Shown: positions 6,688-9,823 of the stretch, in pieces
How positions within the stretch are numbered: position 1 is the first letter of the stretch
How the letters are laid out: each line of letters starts with the position of its first letter
Source: SZUA-229 sp041589175
GTDB lineage: Bacteria; Pseudomonadota; Gammaproteobacteria; SZUA-229
Assembly: GCA_041589175.1 (NCBI GenBank)
Contig: JBFHWF010000079.1
Location: 1 to 9,823, forward strand
Length of the DNA: 9,823 nucleotides
Reading direction: 5' to 3'
Translations under genes and position numbers: made by a program
The notes under the pieces: model-generated
What the model saw: the letters and a program-made list of their open reading frames with translations, nothing else
What the model was told of the DNA's origin: nothing
Database searches by the model: none

Positions 6688-7080
6688 ATGAATACTGCAC
6701 ATAAGCAGGCACACAGAATGCTTGTTCTGGTTCAGGACTTTGGCTTGCTGGTTATATCAATACTCACCATCATTGCCATGGGGAGTGAAATCAAAACGAT
6801 TTTTGATGCGCGTAGCGTTAAGCTGGCTGATCTTCTGCTGCTGTTTATATATCTGGAAGTGCTCGCCATGGTGGCGATTTATCTGGAGTCTGGAAAGCTG
6901 CCCGTGCGCTTCCCGCTATATATCGGAATTGTTGCACTTGCACGTTACCTGGTACTGGATATGAAGAATCTCGAAACCTGGCGTGTGATGGCAGTGGCCG
7001 GTGCTATTTTACTGCTGGCAATAGCCATACTCATCGTTCGTTATGGTCATGTTCGCTTCCCATACAAGGAAAATCATTAG
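6688..7080 (+). CDS. psiE: PsiE-family inner-membrane protein
   Basis: This 130-residue protein starts at ATG 6688, with a GAGA purine stretch about nine bases upstream. Four hydrophobic segments lie at about 12-32, 46-66, 76-91 and 100-118. The charged loops carry EIKTIFDAR, YLESGKLPVRFPLYIGI and ARYLVLDMK; the block LESGKLPVRFPLYIGIVALARYLVLD is characteristic of the PsiE family. Length agrees with Escherichia coli PsiE (about 136 residues). PsiE is known as phosphate-starvation-inducible, under PhoB and cAMP-CRP control in E. coli, but its molecular role is not established. No convincing pho box is visible upstream, so phosphate control here is unproven. A 104-base gap from the previous gene suggests its own promoter, although I could not pick one confidently. 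It ends at the hairpin at 7145-7168. Confidence 0.88.
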   Translation: MNTAHKQAHRMLVLVQDFGLLVISILTIIAMGSEIKTIFDARSVKLADLLLLFIYLEVLAMVAIYLESGKLPVRFPLYIGIVALARYLVLDMKNLETWRVMAVAGAILLLAIAILIVRYGHVRFPYKENH

Positions 7081-7144
7081 CGTGCACATCGCCGTAAATC
7101 TTACTTCAAGGGTGCCGCGGTGAGGCGGTTACGGAAGAAAAGCT

Positions 7145-7172
7145 AAACCCCTGCTGAGGCAGGGGTTTGTGT
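7145..7172. terminator. Bidirectional terminator between converging psiE-family and DUF2914 genes
   Basis: A perfect 10-bp stem, AAACCCCTGC (7145-7154) with GCAGGGGTTT (7159-7168), has a four-base loop. On the plus strand GTGTTT follows; on the minus strand AGCTTTTCTT follows. It lies 64 bases after the plus-strand stop at 7080 and 17 bases beyond the minus-strand stop at 7186, so it can end both transcripts. Confidence 0.88.
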
Positions 7173-7185
7173 TTGAGTCTGCCTG

Positions 7186-7788
7186 TTATTCGGCTGACTG
7201 TATTGTTTCATGCATCTTATTATGCATGTCAGGGGTGTGCATCTCAGAAGTTGTTGGACCCGCTGCGGGAGCTATTTTTTTCAGCTCTTCTTCGGATATT
7301 GTCTGCTGGGTATTTAGCATTTTAACGGTTTCACTGGCAGGCTCCGCTTCACTTATTTCGTTTGTCTGTGAACTTTCAGTTACCGTGTCATTTATTGTGC
7401 CGTAGTTGAAGCTATCCTGAGATAGTACGTTACCCGCTTCATCGACAACCATCACCTGCCATTCACCTGTAAATGCCGGCTCCAGGTTTTTACTTGACCA
7501 TACGCGCCAGCGGTCGCCGCCAATTGCAAAGTCAACTGTTGCCTGAACTTCGCCATTCTGTTCCCAGCGATGGGAAATGGTCTGTCCTTTCAGACCTTTT
7601 ATTTCAGTGAAGAAATAAACCCTGGAAGAATCGGTGTCGAGCTGACTAATTTCGTCTACCGGTTCGCGATTATCGATGGCAGACGTAAAAGCTGAACGTG
7701 CAACACCTTCGGCTGCATTGAGTTGAAAACTTAAAATGGCACTGCTTAGTGCCAGTGTCATGCTTGTGATTATGCGTGTGAATTTCAT
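7186..7788 (-). CDS. Exported DUF2914 protein with Met-His tail
   Basis: This 200-residue protein starts at ATG 7788 on the minus strand, with an excellent AAGGAG seven to eight bases upstream. Residues 1-25 form a signal peptide (MKFTR, hydrophobic core, LNA/AEG). Residues about 53-128 match the DUF2914 domain: RVYFFTEIKGLKGQTISHRW, a short beta strand, GGDRWRVWSSKNL, then GEWQVMVVDEAGNVLSQDSF. This all-beta domain occurs in exported or membrane proteins of Proteobacteria and has no established function. Residues 130-200 are acidic, low in hydrophobics and probably disordered. They end in three Met-His pairs (183-184, 188-189, 192-193), which could bind copper or another metal; that is inference. 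The gene is downstream of a surface-protein gene and a PhoQ-like kinase on the same strand, but a 139-base gap makes co-transcription uncertain. It ends at a shared terminator. Confidence 0.9.
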   Translation of the reverse strand: MKFTRIITSMTLALSSAILSFQLNAAEGVARSAFTSAIDNREPVDEISQLDTDSSRVYFFTEIKGLKGQTISHRWEQNGEVQATVDFAIGGDRWRVWSSKNLEPAFTGEWQVMVVDEAGNVLSQDSFNYGTINDTVTESSQTNEISEAEPASETVKMLNTQQTISEEELKKIAPAAGPTTSEMHTPDMHNKMHETIQSAE

Positions 7789-7927
7789 GAACTTGCTCCT
7801 TGTTGGCTATTCATTTCAATGGCTTACCCCGATAACACCTGTTGTTACATCCATACCGGGGCAGCCATTATTATCATTCACAGCAACGATTTTTGAGACC
7901 TGGTTATAATTTTTGCGTGCTTAACCG

Positions 7928-8692
7928 CTATTTACGCTTAGCCAGGCGGCGAGTTAGTAACATTGCGGGGATAAACAGCAGCCACAAACCGTGCATTGAG
8001 CCATGAGCTGAGACGACGACTTCAGCTTCTACCGGAATGTGTACAGCTGGCAGCGGTGTATCATGATAGCTGTCTTCCAGCGGCAGGCCGCTCAGGCTGT
8101 CATCATCATAAGGACCATAACTCAGCAACCAGTGACCCAGTTCATCGTATAGCTCAATGCGAATATCATAATGTCCGGGAGCAAAGCCATCTGCCAGCTC
8201 TGTTTCCATGATGAAACTGTCGTGGATGCTGTCGCCGTGGATATTATAGATTTCACTGGTGCTGAAATACTCCCATGGGCCACCTTCGTAACTGATAAAC
8301 AGTTTGGCATAAACATAGGCCGAATCGTAGAGTGTGTCTGCATCTATGGTGATTGCAAAGCGGTGATAAAAGCCATCACCATCAATATCATGGATGAGTT
8401 CACTCGCTGCATCATACAGATTAAAGTTTGGAATGATGCTGTACTCGACCGAAGTGATCTCAACACTGATGCTGGTTGATTCAAGTCGGGACATTTCTTT
8501 TGTTGGCTGCTGGAGTGTGAGTGTATCCACCTGCTTGAATTGCTGATCACGGAGTGATAATTCAGGTGTGTCTGCCTTGCTGTAATCGATGGAGCGGACG
8601 CTACGTGTTGTGTTCTCCTCAGCGCTCGCAGGCAGAGATATCAGTGCCGCTGCAAGCAGGCTAAACCACTGGAATCTGGCTGTGTATGACAT
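7928..8692 (-). CDS. Probable choice-of-anchor H family surface protein
   Basis: This 254-residue protein starts at ATG 8692 on the minus strand, with AGGAG seven bases upstream. A signal peptide covers residues 1-24 (core WFSLLAAALISL, cleavage PASA/EEN). After a polar linker comes a beta-rich domain (about 75-210) with DIDGDGFYHRFAITIDADT (102-120). Its DxDGDG loop is a calcium-binding type. GGPWEYF, GHYDIRIELYDELG and LPLED follow. From memory this pattern matches the choice-of-anchor H family, whose members share the domain but differ in their C-terminal anchors. Here the C-terminus is HGSMHG, a 15-residue hydrophobic stretch (LWLLFIPAMLLT) and RRLAKRK. That resembles a GlyGly-CTERM signal handled by rhombosortase, although the usual Gly-Gly-Gly-Ser is replaced by Ala-His-Gly-Ser. 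It is likely anchored in or released from the envelope. Exported and tail-anchored is firm; the family name is moderately sure. Confidence 0.85.
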   Translation of the reverse strand: MSYTARFQWFSLLAAALISLPASAEENTTRSVRSIDYSKADTPELSLRDQQFKQVDTLTLQQPTKEMSRLESTSISVEITSVEYSIIPNFNLYDAASELIHDIDGDGFYHRFAITIDADTLYDSAYVYAKLFISYEGGPWEYFSTSEIYNIHGDSIHDSFIMETELADGFAPGHYDIRIELYDELGHWLLSYGPYDDDSLSGLPLEDSYHDTPLPAVHIPVEAEVVVSAHGSMHGLWLLFIPAMLLTRRLAKRK

Positions 8693-8740
8693 TGTTGTTC
8701 TCCTGTTCGTTTTGCATGGTGTTATTTCAACATGCCTAAG

Positions 8741-8756
8741 CTGAATGCAGCCTGAA
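8741..8756 (-). promoter_or_regulatory. Direct repeat TTCAG-N6-TTCAG, possible response-regulator site
   Basis: On the minus strand TTCAG (8756-8752) and TTCAG (8745-8741) are repeated with an 11-base period, followed by CTTAGG. OmpR/PhoB-type regulators usually bind as head-to-tail dimers on direct repeats about one helical turn apart. The site lies about 50 bases upstream of the anchor-H gene and just after the PhoQ-like kinase. The repeat itself is visible; the binding role is inferred, and no clear -10 could be assigned. Confidence 0.35.
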
Positions 8757-8767
8757 CAGAAAAAGAT

Positions 8768-9823
8768 TCAGGATAATTTTACGGTGATTTTTACACCTCC
8801 CAGTTCGCTGCGCTGAATATCGATAGAGCCCTGGTAAGCTTCGACAATATTGCCAACGATAGAAAGACCGATGCCATGCCCGGCAACTGACTGGTCGGCG
8901 CGTATACCTCGTTGCATAAGTGCGGTCGCCTGACTGCTTTCGATGCCAGGGCCATCATCTTCGATAATAAACTCAACACCCTGTAAGTGCTTATGTGCAG
9001 AGAGTCGAATCTGTTGATTGCACCATTTAAAGCTGTTATCGAGCAGATTGCCCAGTAACTCCATGAGGTCACCTTCATCACCACGGAAGCTGGTTTCTGG
9101 AGTGATGATAAGTTCGAGTTTAACGTTCTTATCACGATAGACCTTTGTTAATGAATCGAGTATACGACTGGCAACAACAGATACATCAAGGGTGGTGCCC
9201 ATTGCCCCGGACCCTGCTGTTGCAGCCCGTTGAAGCTGGTATTCAACGATACTGTTCATGCGTGTAATCTGCTCCTGCAGGCTGGCGTCCGAATTTTTCT
9301 GTAAGCCGCCCTGCAAAATAGCGAGCGGTGTTTTCAGGCTATGTGCCAGATCACCCAGTGCATTACGATAGCGGGTTTTCTGATCTCTCTCCTGCTTGAG
9401 TAGCTGGTTGATATTCTGTGTCAGTCGGTCGATTTCCGCTGGGTATGGTTTTTCTATTTGCTGCTGTAAGCCATTTTCTATCTGGTTGAGTTCTACGCCC
9501 ACCTGACGTAGCGGTCGAAGACCCCAGTGAAGAATTAATCCCTGGCTGACCAGTAGCAGTAATGCCATGGCAACCAGCCAGCCCCAGAGAGTGGTTCTAT
9601 ACTGTTTTATCTGCCGATTGAACGAGGCAAGGTCACTGACAATATTGAAGGTTAGCGCGCGGTTCTGATGCTCTGTCGACCAGCTGACGCCGTAGGCCAG
9701 TGTGTAGTAGTCTGTATTGTTATATGCCTGGCGAGCAAATCGTTTCTGCCCTCCCGTTAAACTCACGGGGGGTGGCGGAGAGGCGCCCAGTACGGAGGAC
9801 GATTGCCATAGTGCATTGCCCTG
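8768..9823 (-). CDS. PhoQ-like membrane sensor histidine kinase (N-terminus outside window)
   Basis: The frame is open from the right edge (9823) to TGA at 8768-8770, giving 351 residues of the C-terminal part; the start lies beyond the window. The first part is the end of a periplasmic sensor region (GNALWQSSS, then YTLAYGVSW and TFNIVSD). One transmembrane segment follows (about 79-100, LWGWLVAMALLLLVSQGLIL), then a HAMP-like linker and the dimerisation box DLAHSLKTPLAILQ. The phospho-acceptor His is codon 9341-9343. The ATPase domain has N box LLGNLLDNSFKW, G1 DDGPGI and G2 GHGIGLSIV. AHSLKTPLA with this N box is the PhoQ subtype rather than EnvZ or PhoR. PhoQ-type kinases sense divalent cations, low pH or cationic peptides, but the deciding sensor face is not in view. 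Its regulator gene is expected immediately upstream, as is usual. Two exported proteins follow on the same strand and may be targets. Confidence 0.93.
   Translation of the reverse strand, partial: QGNALWQSSSVLGASPPPPVSLTGGQKRFARQAYNNTDYYTLAYGVSWSTEHQNRALTFNIVSDLASFNRQIKQYRTTLWGWLVAMALLLLVSQGLILHWGLRPLRQVGVELNQIENGLQQQIEKPYPAEIDRLTQNINQLLKQERDQKTRYRNALGDLAHSLKTPLAILQGGLQKNSDASLQEQITRMNSIVEYQLQRAATAGSGAMGTTLDVSVVASRILDSLTKVYRDKNVKLELIITPETSFRGDEGDLMELLGNLLDNSFKWCNQQIRLSAHKHLQGVEFIIEDDGPGIESSQATALMQRGIRADQSVAGHGIGLSIVGNIVEAYQGSIDIQRSELGGVKITVKLS

Noticed and set aside
7828..7862. CCCCG...CGGGG flanked structure between the anchor-H and DUF2914 genes as a terminator
   Set aside because: Pairing breaks after five bases and no T run follows on the minus strand; too weak to call.
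8171..8479. Plus-strand 102-codon open frame inside the anchor-H gene
   Set aside because: Antisense to a gene with signal peptide, good Shine-Dalgarno sequence and a recognisable domain.
8751..8772. CCTGAA/TTCAGG hairpin at the PhoQ-like kinase stop codon
   Set aside because: Only six base pairs, overlapping the stop codon, and lacking a T run in the gene's direction; not a credible terminator.

Overview
The window looks like chromosomal DNA of a free-living Gammaproteobacterium. Base composition is moderate, and most genes encode exported proteins or signalling proteins. Recognisable families are a GAF histidine kinase with a CheY-like partner, a PhoQ-like kinase, PsiE, DUF2914, a Tll0287-like (DUF3365) haem protein and a probable choice-of-anchor H protein. 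I see no tRNA, rRNA, CRISPR array, transposase or phage gene. Two genes run off the window ends.

Region 1 (1-2698, + strand): the 3' part of a large, acidic, beta-rich and probably surface or periplasmic protein ends at 1538. A textbook intrinsic terminator follows (1563-1592). Only about 30 bases later comes a 358-residue probable outer-membrane beta-barrel protein with a signal peptide and a terminal Phe.

Region 2 (2699-3344): about 650 bases with no confident gene. It holds a possible 65-residue minus-strand ORF, competing short frames on both strands, and a candidate 24-residue membrane peptide at 3188-3262.

Region 3 (3345-7080, + strand): a periplasmic Tll0287-like c-type haem protein, a 129-base spacer with an inverted repeat and a short direct repeat, then a compact run of three genes: a single-domain response regulator, a soluble GAF histidine kinase and an unrecognised 306-residue protein 3 bases after the kinase stop. 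A PsiE-family membrane protein follows 104 bases later. The regulator and kinase are very probably a cognate pair. The haem protein may supply a redox or gas cue, but it sits in a different compartment from the kinase, so any link would be indirect.

Region 4 (7145-9823, - strand): a hairpin serves both converging units. Reading leftward from the right edge are the C-terminal 351 residues of a PhoQ-like sensor kinase (its regulator partner is presumably just outside the window), a probable choice-of-anchor H surface protein with a GlyGly-CTERM-like tail, and a DUF2914 exported protein ending in three Met-His pairs. An 11-base-period direct repeat lies upstream of the anchor-H gene, where an OmpR/PhoB-type regulator could bind.

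Nothing here is a clearly new system. The most interesting items are the haem protein beside a cytosolic two-component pair, the unknown 306-residue protein, and the Met-His tail.
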